Shown here: in pieces, positions 46,461 to 54,850 of the stretch
Position numbering within the stretch: the stretch's first letter is position 1
How the letters are laid out: each line of letters opens with the position of its first letter
From: Bradyrhizobium frederickii
GTDB lineage: Bacteria > Pseudomonadota > Alphaproteobacteria > Rhizobiales > Xanthobacteraceae
Assembly (NCBI RefSeq): GCF_004570865.1
Contig: NZ_SPQS01000005.1
Location: 339,237 to 403,236, forward strand
DNA length: 64,000 nucleotides
Direction: 5' to 3'
Translations under genes and position numbers: made by a program
The notes under the pieces: generated by a model
Database searches by the model: none
What the model saw: the letters and a program-made list of their open reading frames with translations, nothing else
What the model was told of the DNA's origin: nothing

Positions 46461-47342
46461 ATGCAAAAGCAAGCCATTTTCCAATCGAAGCTGTTGCCGT
46501 ACGCGCTGGTTGCGCCGCAGCTCGCGATCGTCCTGATTTTCTTCTATTGGCCGGCCCTGCAGGCCGTGATCCAGTCCTTCCTGCTGCAGGACGCCTTCGG
46601 TCTATCGACCACCTTCGTCTGGTTCGAGAATTACGTCGAGCTGTTCAGCGATCCCGCTTATTTCGAGGCGATCCTGCGCACCTTCTTCTTCTCGTTCGCC
46701 ATCGCGGTCTCGTCGCTGTCCTTTGCACTGCTGCTCGCGGTGATGGCGGACAAGCCGCTGCGCGGCGTGATGCTCTACCGCACGCTCTTGATCTGGCCTT
46801 ATGCGGTGGCGCCGCCTGTGGTCGGCGTGCTCTGGATCTTCATGCTGCATCCCTCGCTCGGCGTGCTCTCGCGATATCTGCGCGGCCTCGGCATCGACTG
46901 GAATCCGCTGCTCGACGGTGATCAGGCCGCAGCGTTGATCATCCTCGCCGCCGCCTGGAAGCAGATCTCCTACAACTTCCTGTTCTTCCTCGCCGGCCTG
47001 CAGAGCATTCCGCGCAGCGTGCTCGAGGCCGCCGCGATCGACGGCGCCCGCCCCATGCGAAGGTTCTGGACCGTGACCTTCCCGCTGCTGTCGCCGACCA
47101 TCTTCTTCCTGCTGGTCGTCAACATCGTCTACGCCTTCTTCGACACCTTCGGCATCATCGACACCATGACCCGCGGCGGTCCCGGCAAGTCGACGGAGAC
47201 GCTGGTCTACAAGGTCTATTCCGACGGCCTGCTCGGCGGCAATCTCGGCAGCTCGGCGGCGCAATCGGTGGTCCTGATGGTCATGGTCATCGTGCTCACC
47301 GGAATCCAGTTCCGCTTCGTCGAACGCAAGGTGACGTACTGA
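46461..47342 (+). CDS. ugpA: sn-glycerol-3-phosphate ABC transporter permease UgpA
   Basis: A 293-residue inner-membrane permease with six predicted helices. The EAA loop [24 protein letters not shown] contacts the ATPase UgpC. It begins [20 protein letters not shown], as in other UgpA proteins. It follows ugpB by 48 bases and its stop overlaps the next start (TGATG), so UgpA and UgpE are translated together. Confidence 0.95.
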   Translation: MQKQAIFQSKLLPYALVAPQLAIVLIFFYWPALQAVIQSFLLQDAFGLSTTFVWFENYVELFSDPAYFEAILRTFFFSFAIAVSSLSFALLLAVMADKPLRGVMLYRTLLIWPYAVAPPVVGVLWIFMLHPSLGVLSRYLRGLGIDWNPLLDGDQAAALIILAAAWKQISYNFLFFLAGLQSIPRSVLEAAAIDGARPMRRFWTVTFPLLSPTIFFLLVVNIVYAFFDTFGIIDTMTRGGPGKSTETLVYKVYSDGLLGGNLGSSAAQSVVLMVMVIVLTGIQFRFVERKVTY

Positions 47343-48190
47343 TGGTGGAGGAAGAGGGCTTTCGGCGCTACGTCGCCCACATCATCCTCTGGATCGGGAT
47401 CGCGATCGTCGCGTTCCCTGTCTACATCGCGATCATCGCCTCGACGCAGGAGAACGCGCTGATCGCGAACGGGCAGATGTCGCTGCTGCCGGGCGGCCAT
47501 TTCCTCCAGACCTATTACCAGACCATCTTCGTCGGCACGAGCGGCTCGACCCGCGAGCCGGTCGGCAACATGATGCTGAACTCGCTGGTGATGGCGCTGA
47601 TGATCGCGGTCGGCAAGATCGCGATCTCGATCATCTCGGCCTATGCGATCGTGTATTTCCGCTTTCCGTTCCGCATGCCGATCTTCTGGCTGATCTTCAT
47701 CACGTTGATGCTGCCGGTCGAGGTCCGCATCTATCCGACCTACAAGATCGTCGCCGACCTGCACATGCTCGACAGCTATGCGGGTCTCGCGCTGCCGCTG
47801 ATCGCTTCGGCCACGGCGACGCTGCTGTTCCGCCAGTTCTTCATGACCGTGCCGGACGAGCTCCTGGAGGCCTCGCGGATCGACGGCGCCGGCCCCTTGC
47901 GCTTCTTCTGGGATACGCTGCTGCCGCTGTCGCGCACCAACATGGCGGCGCTGTTCGTGATCCTGTTCATCCTCGGCTGGAATCAATATCTCTGGCCACT
48001 ACTGATCACCACGCGCGACGACATGCAGACCATCCAGATCGGCATCCGCAAGATGATCACCACCACCGACGCGCTGACCGAATGGCCGATCGTGATGGCG
48101 ACCGCCGTGCTGGCGATGCTGCCGCCGGTGTTCGTCGTCATCGTGATGCAGAAATTGTTCGTGCGCGGTCTGGTCGAGACGGAAAAGTGA
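47342..48190 (+). CDS. ugpE: sn-glycerol-3-phosphate ABC transporter permease UgpE
   Basis: A 282-residue second permease subunit with about six transmembrane helices. Its EAA-type loop is LLEASRIDGAGPLRFFWDTLLPLSR. It pairs with UgpA to form the channel. The start codon shares one base with the ugpA stop. It is followed by a 109-base gap that holds a nested hairpin repeat before ugpC. Confidence 0.95.
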   Translation: MVEEEGFRRYVAHIILWIGIAIVAFPVYIAIIASTQENALIANGQMSLLPGGHFLQTYYQTIFVGTSGSTREPVGNMMLNSLVMALMIAVGKIAISIISAYAIVYFRFPFRMPIFWLIFITLMLPVEVRIYPTYKIVADLHMLDSYAGLALPLIASATATLLFRQFFMTVPDELLEASRIDGAGPLRFFWDTLLPLSRTNMAALFVILFILGWNQYLWPLLITTRDDMQTIQIGIRKMITTTDALTEWPIVMATAVLAMLPPVFVVIVMQKLFVRGLVETEK

Positions 48191-48194
48191 AGAT

Positions 48195-48288
48195 GGCGAA
48201 TAGTGTTTGGCGAGCAGCGAATGGGGTCGCTGCGTCCGCCTTGCGTACTAACCAGTCCCCATTCGCAACTCCCTGTTCGCTATTCGCC
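48195..48288. repeat. Nested inverted repeat between ugpE and ugpC
   Basis: Outer arms GGCGAATAG (48195-48203) / CTATTCGCC (48280-48288) enclose GCGAATGGGG (48217-48226) / CCCCATTCGC (48257-48266). It is a 94-base REP-type element inside an operon, 5 bases after the ugpE stop and 10 bases before ugpC. In RNA it could protect the upstream message or lower ugpC expression. Confidence 0.85.
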
Positions 48289-48298
48289 GGAAGATCCC

Positions 48299-49387
<1,089 letters not shown>

Positions 49388-49575
49388 GCGGTTCCGAAGG
49401 GCCGGATAACACAAACCGCGAAAACAACCCCATGCACAGTAGGAGGGGGCTTGTTTTCATTGGGATAAATCGCGCCGCGTTTTCGTCATGCCGGCCATGA
49501 CGATCCAGACGCATCTGGTGCGGTGGGTGGCCGCGTGGCGGATGAATCGCGCATCCACAGCTTCCCCGCTACCTG

Positions 49576-49605
49576 CTTGAACCTACACGGGAACATGCCC
49601 ATATT
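49576..49605 (+). promoter_or_regulatory. RpoH (sigma-32) heat-shock promoter of hsp20
   Basis: CTTGAA (49576-49581) and CCCATATT (49598-49605) are separated by 16 bases, a near-perfect match to the heat-shock consensus CTTGAA / CCCATNT. A start near 49611-49613 is predicted, giving a leader of about 60 bases. Of the preceding 49388-49575 I recognise nothing. Confidence 0.8.
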
Positions 49606-49610
49606 GCTGA

Positions 49611-49666
49611 TCAAGGGGTGCCTTGACGGGCCCTGAAACACCAAAGTCGCTTCTGCGAGGACTTTG
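49611..49666 (+). promoter_or_regulatory. ROSE-like RNA thermometer in the hsp20 leader
   Basis: Two hairpins fill the predicted leader. Hairpin 1: TCAAGG-GGTG-CCTTGA (49611-49626). Hairpin 2 (49642-49666): CAAAGTC pairs with GACTTTG, and CTT with GAG across a tetraloop CTGC, leaving G49 bulged. The Shine-Dalgarno GAGGA (49657-49661) is paired entirely, against TCGCTT. This is the ROSE arrangement, an UYGCU anti-SD with an unpaired G that melts on heating. The ATG is at 49673, 11 bases after the SD. Confidence 0.7.
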
Positions 49667-49672
49667 TAAACT

Positions 49673-50098
49673 ATGTCTCGTGTTCCCACGTTATCCAGTC
49701 CGTTCCTTCTGGGCTTCGACGAGATTGAGCGCGTGCTCGATCGCGTCGTCAAAGGCGCCGACGGCTACCCTCCCTACAATATCGAGAGGTGCGACCGATC
49801 GGACGGCCAGCCCGAGCGCTTGCGCATCACGCTGGCGGTCGCCGGATTTACGCGCGACCAACTCGATGTAACCATTGAGGAAAACCAGCTCGTGATCCGC
49901 GGGCGGCAGCAGGACGACAAGTCCCGGCAATACATCCATCGCGGCATCGCCGCGCGCCACTTCCAGCGCACCTTCGTGCTGGCGGAGGGGATGCTGGTGC
50001 TGGGTGCGGATCTGAAGAACGGGCTGTTGTCGATCGATCTGGCCCGGCCTGAACCGGAGCGGATCGTTAAGACAATCGCTATCAATGAGCACGAATAA
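49673..50098 (+). CDS. Small heat shock protein Hsp20 (IbpA/HspH type)
   Basis: A 141-residue alpha-crystallin-family holdase that binds unfolding proteins. MSRVPTLSSPFLLGFDEIERVL is the class A rhizobial N-terminus. The core domain has YPPYNIER, LRITLAVAGFTRDQLDVTIEENQLVIRGRQ and the conserved A-x-x-F-x-R-x-F-x-L/V segment (RGIAARHFQRTFVLAEGM). It is expected to be induced by heat through both the upstream promoter and leader. It is followed 50 bases downstream by the DUF1150 gene. Confidence 0.94.
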   Translation: MSRVPTLSSPFLLGFDEIERVLDRVVKGADGYPPYNIERCDRSDGQPERLRITLAVAGFTRDQLDVTIEENQLVIRGRQQDDKSRQYIHRGIAARHFQRTFVLAEGMLVLGADLKNGLLSIDLARPEPERIVKTIAINEHE

Positions 50099-50148
50099 TG
50101 GAACGAGTAGCGGACTCGACCGCTTAGTGTTCCAGAGGAGTCGAGACC

Positions 50149-50421
50149 ATGAGTGAAGGTCACGTTGCGTTCGAATACGAAGCCAAGAACGTCTCGCCCG
50201 AGACGCTGGCAACCCTCGGCGAAGGCCATATCGCCTATGTGAAGCAGATCCGCTCGGAAGACGTGCCGGGCCTGTTTCCCGAAGCGCCGAAAATCGCGCC
50301 GGGCCTCAAGCTCTTCGCGCTCCATGCCGCTGACGGCACGCCGATCATGCTGACCGACAGCCGCGAAGCCGCGGTCGCCAACGCCTGGAGCAACGAGCTG
50401 CAAGCGGTGAGCGTGCACTGA
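50149..50421 (+). CDS. DUF1150 family protein
   Basis: A 90-residue protein of unknown function, DUF1150 family. It has the family core LGEGHIAYVKQIRSEDVPGLFP followed by LFALHAADGTPIMLTDSREAAVANAWSN. ATG 50149 has AGAGGAG about 9 bases upstream. DUF1150 genes usually sit behind hsp20 in rhizobia, so it is likely cotranscribed and heat-induced. A strong terminator follows. Confidence 0.87.
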   Translation: MSEGHVAFEYEAKNVSPETLATLGEGHIAYVKQIRSEDVPGLFPEAPKIAPGLKLFALHAADGTPIMLTDSREAAVANAWSNELQAVSVH

Positions 50422-50453
50422 GCGCACGCACGTCGCACGGATAGAGTTTCGAG

Positions 50454-50487
50454 CGGGCATGCCTTCGCACGAAGGCGTGCCCGTTTT
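50454..50487 (+). terminator. Intrinsic terminator of the hsp20-DUF1150 unit
   Basis: A 13-bp stem (CGGGCATGCCTTC / GAAGGCGTGCCCG, one T-G wobble) with loop GCAC is followed by TTTT. It begins 33 bases after the DUF1150 stop and closes the heat-shock unit before the convergent GH5 gene. Confidence 0.9.
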
Positions 50488-50530
50488 CATTTCGACGCGA
50501 TGACGTTCGGCATTGTCCCCAACGCGGGCC

Positions 50531-51553
50531 TCAATGCACCGCCGGAATCAGCGCCCGCAAAATGTCCGGCTTCCAGGTCTGACGCGCGCTGTCGAAGGCG
50601 GCGAAGTCATGATCGAACTGCCAATAGGCCCAGGACCAGCCAAGCCGCTCCGCATTGCGCGCCACGAACGAAAGATACTTCGAGCGCGCTGCGGCCGGAG
50701 CGGCCTCGTACACGCCGAACTCGCCGAGATAGATCGGGCGCTTCTCCCTTTCGGCCCAGCTACGCATCTTCTCGAAATCGGCGAGAGCCTTCCGTTCGTC
50801 CTCCGGCGAGCCCCAATCAAGTGGCCCGAGCCGCGAGAACGTTGGCGACCACGGCGCGCCCTGATGCGTGAAGCGTATCGGCGCGTAATAGTGAAACGTG
50901 ACGACGAGGTTTCTGTCACCTGACGGCAGGGCCAATTCCTCGACCGGCACGTCGTCGACGTTGAGAATGGCAGCAATGACCGTCCGTCCGGGGTTGCTGC
51001 TGCGGATGATGCCGAGACACTCATTCAGAAGGGCGTTCCAGCTGGCTGACGTCATCTGCCCACCCGGCTCATTGAGGACCTCGAAGACGAGCTTCGGATA
51101 TCTTCCGGCATAGCGTCCGGCGATTTGCGCCCAGAACGCCTTCAGCTTTTCGGTGCATCCGGTCACGTCGCCCTGGCAGACATGGGTGTCGTGCTCGTCG
51201 AGAATCGGAATGAGATCCCGGGCGAGCACTTCCTCGATGACGGCGTCGAGCCGCCTCAAGACGGTTTCATCCAGCAGATTCCCTGGCCCCATGAACTTGA
51301 AGCCGAAGAAATTGATCCGAACGTGCGAAAACCCGGCCTTTCGGATGGCAGTGAGGTTGTCCAGGCGAAACGGCGCGTTCCATCCTCCTTCCCAGATCCC
51401 GTCGTAGCCGAGGATGTTGATGCCGCGCCCCAATTCTCCCGGGGCGCGCGCGGTGCCCTGCCCGGCTGCGTCGGCCCGGAAGCAAATTGCGAGGACGGAT
51501 ATGGCCAGGGCGAGACCACAAGCCACCGACCAGCGGGCGCAGACGACCTTCAT
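50531..51553 (-). CDS. Secreted glycoside hydrolase family 5 (cellulase-like)
   Basis: A 340-residue GH5 TIM-barrel glycosidase exported by a signal peptide (about residues 1-30). The acid/base Glu162 is in VFEVLNEPGG and the nucleophile Glu278 in IYLGEFGVY; HVRINFFGF and HYYAPIRFTHQG are further barrel motifs. It probably cleaves a beta-1,4- or beta-1,3-glucan. ATG 51553 (MKVVCARWSV) with an AGG-rich upstream is preferred to the frame start at 51598. It lies just behind the polymerase-like membrane protein, 13 bases apart, so the two form an operon. Confidence 0.88.
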   Translation of the reverse strand: MKVVCARWSVACGLALAISVLAICFRADAAGQGTARAPGELGRGINILGYDGIWEGGWNAPFRLDNLTAIRKAGFSHVRINFFGFKFMGPGNLLDETVLRRLDAVIEEVLARDLIPILDEHDTHVCQGDVTGCTEKLKAFWAQIAGRYAGRYPKLVFEVLNEPGGQMTSASWNALLNECLGIIRSSNPGRTVIAAILNVDDVPVEELALPSGDRNLVVTFHYYAPIRFTHQGAPWSPTFSRLGPLDWGSPEDERKALADFEKMRSWAEREKRPIYLGEFGVYEAAPAAARSKYLSFVARNAERLGWSWAYWQFDHDFAAFDSARQTWKPDILRALIPAVH

Positions 51554-51566
51554 CCTGCTTCCTCCA

Positions 51567-52847
51567 TCATTGCTGCGGCACCGGCCTGCACACCGCAAAG
51601 AAGAATGCGACGAGAAGCACCGAGGTGAACATCGTCGAGCGCAGGAACATCGTCTCCGTGAAATTCGATTGGAAGCTCAGGACGACGAATCCGATGATGA
51701 GGGCGCAGTGGCCGCGATCGATCGACCGGGTGGCGATCAGGTAAAGGACCTTCTCCGAGAACAGATAGACGCTCGCGGCGAACAGCACATAACCCAGAAA
51801 TCCCGTTTCGATCGCCACCGCGATGTAGCCGCTGTGATAATTGTCGAGCACCCAGCCATGATTCTGGTTGAAATAGTCGTAAATCGCAGGGCGCGTCCAG
51901 AATCCGTTGATGCCGAAGCCCAGCAGCGGCGCTTCGTTGAAATGGCCGATGGCGTACTGCCAAATGAAGGTCCGCTCGGTCAAATCGACGGTCGATTCGC
52001 CGAGATGGATGGAATCGTATCCCGTCACATAAAAATACAGAAACAGAAAAACGGCCAGGATGCACATGATGAAGGGCAGCACCGCGTAAATCCTCATGCA
52101 GCGGATCGACCACATCGAGGTCACCAGCAATCCCCCGGCGGCAGCCGCAACTGCACCGGCGCCACGGGATTCCGAGGCGATGACGCAGGTAGAGGCCAGG
52201 AGAAACGTCGCGAGAAATGCGATCCATCCCTGCCCCGTCATCTTCCGGTAGCAGGCAAAGAACATCAGATAGGCGCTGATGAAGCCGAGCGTCTGCTTCG
52301 ATTCGTAGATTCCCTGCCACTGGCCATTGTGCATCCAGCTCTGATCGACGCCGATCTCCGGCAGGAAGAGCGCACACAAGGCTGATGCGGCGACCAGAAT
52401 GATGAGCCCTAGCGCCGTCGATCCGACGATCTCGTCGATGTCGATCCGCGTGATGAGGCAGTACGCACCGAACGTCGTCACTACAAGTGCCGCGCTCTTC
52501 ATGATCGCTGCGGCGGCGAGGCTGGTCCAAAGAACGGACACGGCAGCGAAAGCATAGAACGCGACCAGTACGATGAGATCTGGATTAGGTTGCACGCGTA
52601 TGCGTGGACGTACGAAGACGCTGGCGTAGATCAGGACGATCCACATCAGGAGCGCGACGGCCTGTTGCAGGTAGCTCCACTCGGCAGGCAGAAGCGCGGA
52701 GTGGAGGACGCCCATCGACGCGACCACGTTGACGGTGATCGAGCCGCGGATCACGTGTCTGGCGAGCTTTTCGACGCCGGCGCTGGGCGCTTTCCAAATT
52801 GCACTGTCGTAAGCCCCGGAATCCGGTGCAGTGTGCAGGCTGGTCAT
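51567..52847 (-). CDS. O-antigen ligase/polymerase-family membrane protein
   Basis: A 426-residue polytopic protein with about ten to twelve transmembrane segments of the Wzy/O-antigen ligase (WaaL) superfamily. A large periplasmic loop near residues 300-350 holds GFGINGFWTRPAIYD and NHGWVLDNYHSGYIAVAIETG; the conserved His there is typical. It could polymerise an exopolysaccharide repeat or attach a glycan to lipid A-core. No glycosyltransferase or wzx neighbour is visible. ATG 52847 (MTSLHTAPDSG) has AGG 8 bases upstream. Confidence 0.82.
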   Translation of the reverse strand: MTSLHTAPDSGAYDSAIWKAPSAGVEKLARHVIRGSITVNVVASMGVLHSALLPAEWSYLQQAVALLMWIVLIYASVFVRPRIRVQPNPDLIVLVAFYAFAAVSVLWTSLAAAAIMKSAALVVTTFGAYCLITRIDIDEIVGSTALGLIILVAASALCALFLPEIGVDQSWMHNGQWQGIYESKQTLGFISAYLMFFACYRKMTGQGWIAFLATFLLASTCVIASESRGAGAVAAAAGGLLVTSMWSIRCMRIYAVLPFIMCILAVFLFLYFYVTGYDSIHLGESTVDLTERTFIWQYAIGHFNEAPLLGFGINGFWTRPAIYDYFNQNHGWVLDNYHSGYIAVAIETGFLGYVLFAASVYLFSEKVLYLIATRSIDRGHCALIIGFVVLSFQSNFTETMFLRSTMFTSVLLVAFFFAVCRPVPQQ

Positions 52848-53359
52848 GAGCTGACCTTCCTGGAGCACGAGTGGTGTTTCCTTAGCGCGCGTCGCGACCG
52901 CCTTCGTGCGGTCGACGTTCCCGGGAACTCGCGCTGCCGGGGCGTCTCGCGAGGCGCGAAGCTCTTGGACGGTGGCGGGCCGGCGGCCATTTGCCGACCG
53001 ACGTCCGGCTCCTCGTGCCGCTCTCTCGTCGCGGCGCCAATGCGTAAGGGCGCCCTTTCATTCCAAATCACGTCCGCTCAGTCCAAAGCTTCGAACGACC
53101 CCTAAAGCATGATGGAGTTAGGCTCGATCGGCGCGGACGATTGCCTCTCCCGACGGGCAGAGGTGATCTGAGTTCTCCGCACGCATCGATTCAACCAAAC
53201 ACATTCCGCTCTAGCGGATTCTGGCGGCGTCCGATGTGCCGTACGTCTCAAACGCGAAGATCTTTGGAGCGTCTACCTTTGGAGGCCACGATGCTCCGCC
53301 CGCCGGCTCAGGCTGCTTGCCGAGTCCACCGGCCCTCAACAGGCACGAAGAAGGTGGCC
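52848..53359. other. 512-base gene-free region with inverted-repeat debris
   Basis: No credible ORF. It holds a 12-base perfect palindrome GTTCCCGGGAAC (52917-52928), GGCGCC copies around 53033-53054, and a near-palindrome ATTCCGCT-CT-AGCGGATT (about 53204-53221) like rhizobial dispersed repeats. The promoter of the polymerase-GH5 operon should be near 52850-52950, but I cannot place it. Confidence 0.5.
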
Positions 53360-53821
53360 TTACGCCGCGGTCGCCGGCGGCAGGGCCAGCACCGAGTAGA
53401 TCGCCTGGGCGTCGCGCGAGGCGCGGAGCTTCTTGGCGATGTCCTGGTCGCGGAGCAGGCGGGCGATGCGCGCGAGGGCCTTGAGGTGATCGGCGCCGGC
53501 GCCTTCGGGGGCCAGCAGCAGGAAGACCAGATCCACCGGCTGGCCGTCCATGGCCTCGAAATCGATCGGGCGGTCGAGCCGCGCGAACAGGCCGAAGATC
53601 TTTTCGAGCTTGGGCAGCTTGCCGTGCGGAATGGCGACGCCATAGCCGACCGCGGTGGTGCCGAGCTTCTCACGCTGCAGCAGCACCTCGAACACGGAGC
53701 GCTCGTTCTGCCCGGTCAGCTCGGCGGCCCTGGCCGCGAGCTCCTGCAAGGCCTGCTTCTTGCTGTTGACCTTCAATGCCGGGAGAATCGCCTCGGGTGC
53801 GACCAGATCGGTAATCGGCAT
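53360..53821 (-). CDS. ptsN: Nitrogen-regulatory PTS protein EIIA(Ntr) PtsN
   Basis: A 153-residue EIIA-fold regulator. The phosphorylated His lies in VGYGVAIPHGKLP. In rhizobia PTS-Ntr links nitrogen and carbon status to potassium transport, PHB turnover and sigma-54 functions. It is the last gene of the rnd-lptCAB-rpoN-hpf-ptsN array and lies 216 bases behind hpf. Confidence 0.95.
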   Translation of the reverse strand: MPITDLVAPEAILPALKVNSKKQALQELAARAAELTGQNERSVFEVLLQREKLGTTAVGYGVAIPHGKLPKLEKIFGLFARLDRPIDFEAMDGQPVDLVFLLLAPEGAGADHLKALARIARLLRDQDIAKKLRASRDAQAIYSVLALPPATAA

Positions 53822-54037
53822 GGAGGCTTTCCGAGGTGAATTAAACCGTCAGGTTCCGATTTGGCCCGCTTGATAGACCAAGCTGGGCCGGCGTCAATAA
53901 CATGAAGCAGGAGGTGGACTTAGCCCAATCCAGATGTGGGGGGCTTCTACTCCAACGCAATCCCGGTGCCAACTCCCGCGTGCGGCTTTGCCACGGTCAT
54001 TGTTAAGGGCCGGGATCGTACGGCCCCCCCGCCCGGC

Positions 54038-54655
54038 CTAACCGCCCGCCTTGCCGTCGACCTTGCCATCCGCCTTGGCCCCCGGCGGGTCGATCCAGCC
54101 GACATTGCCGTCCGCCCGGCGGTAAATGATGTTCACCCGGCCCGAAGAGCCATGCTGGAATACCAGGCAAGGTGCGCCGCTGAGGTCGAGTTCCATGACC
54201 GCCTCGCTGACCGAGAGCTGTTTCAACGACGTGGTTTGCTCCGCAATGATCACGGGGCTGTAGCCGGTGACTTCCTCTTCGCCCTCTCCGGGCGCCTCGA
54301 GCACGTAAGCCGTCGCGTCGAGCGCCGCCAGCGCTTCGGAGGCGACATGGGCCTTGCGGGCGGAGCGGTCCTTGAGCCGGTTCTTGTAGCGGCGCAGCCG
54401 CCTCTCGATCATCACCAGCGCCTGGTCGGCGCTGGCATAGGCATCCGGCGCGTTCGAATCGGCCTCCAGCGTGATCCCCGAATCGAGGTGCAGGGCGCAA
54501 TCGGTGCGGAAGCCGAAGCCATCCTTGCTGAGCGTGATGTGGCCGGAATAATTGCCGTCGAAATATTTGCGCAGCACCTCGTCGGTGCGATCGGCAACGC
54601 GGCCCCGCAGGGCCTCCCCGACGCTGATGCTCTTGCCCGAAATCCGAAGAGTCAT
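54038..54655 (-). CDS. hpf: Ribosome hibernation promoting factor HPF (long form)
   Basis: A 205-residue long HPF. The N-terminal sigma-54-modulation/RaiA domain (MTLRISGKSISVGEALRGRV to about 110) binds the 30S decoding site; the C-terminal domain (SPVIIAEQTTSLKQLSVSEAVMELDLSGAPCLVFQHGSSGRVNIIYRRADGNVGWI) dimerises 70S to inactive 100S. ATG 54655 has GAGG upstream and is the family start; the frame to 54850 is unsupported. It follows rpoN, the usual proteobacterial order. Confidence 0.93.
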   Translation of the reverse strand: MTLRISGKSISVGEALRGRVADRTDEVLRKYFDGNYSGHITLSKDGFGFRTDCALHLDSGITLEADSNAPDAYASADQALVMIERRLRRYKNRLKDRSARKAHVASEALAALDATAYVLEAPGEGEEEVTGYSPVIIAEQTTSLKQLSVSEAVMELDLSGAPCLVFQHGSSGRVNIIYRRADGNVGWIDPPGAKADGKVDGKAGG

Positions 54656-54850
54656 GGATGCCTCGCTTGGTTTGCTCATCAGCTGCGACGACATCATCGC
54701 AGCTGAAGTCGTTCCCTGCGCGTGATCTCCCCACGAGCACGTTCCGCGTTGATGGGGAGGGGAAACCGCTGTGCACTTTTCCGGATCATGCGCGTGCTTG
54801 GATCGGTTGCAAAGGGGAGCCGAGAGTAGCGCGATTTCGCGCCAGCGCAA

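Noticed and set aside
49388..49575. Small ORF on the minus strand upstream of hsp20 (frame open at 49486-49752)
   Set aside because: It overlaps the heat-shock promoter and hsp20 start, and its peptide shows no family features.
52848..53359. Plus-strand ORFs (for example 52590-53105 and 53141-53839)
   Set aside because: Their composition is that of antisense or non-coding GC-rich DNA, they overlap known genes in other frames and have no ribosome site or motifs.
54656..54850. N-terminal extension of HPF
   Set aside because: HPF proteins begin MTLRISGK; the extension overlaps a degenerate repeat (CTTTTCCGGATCATGC).
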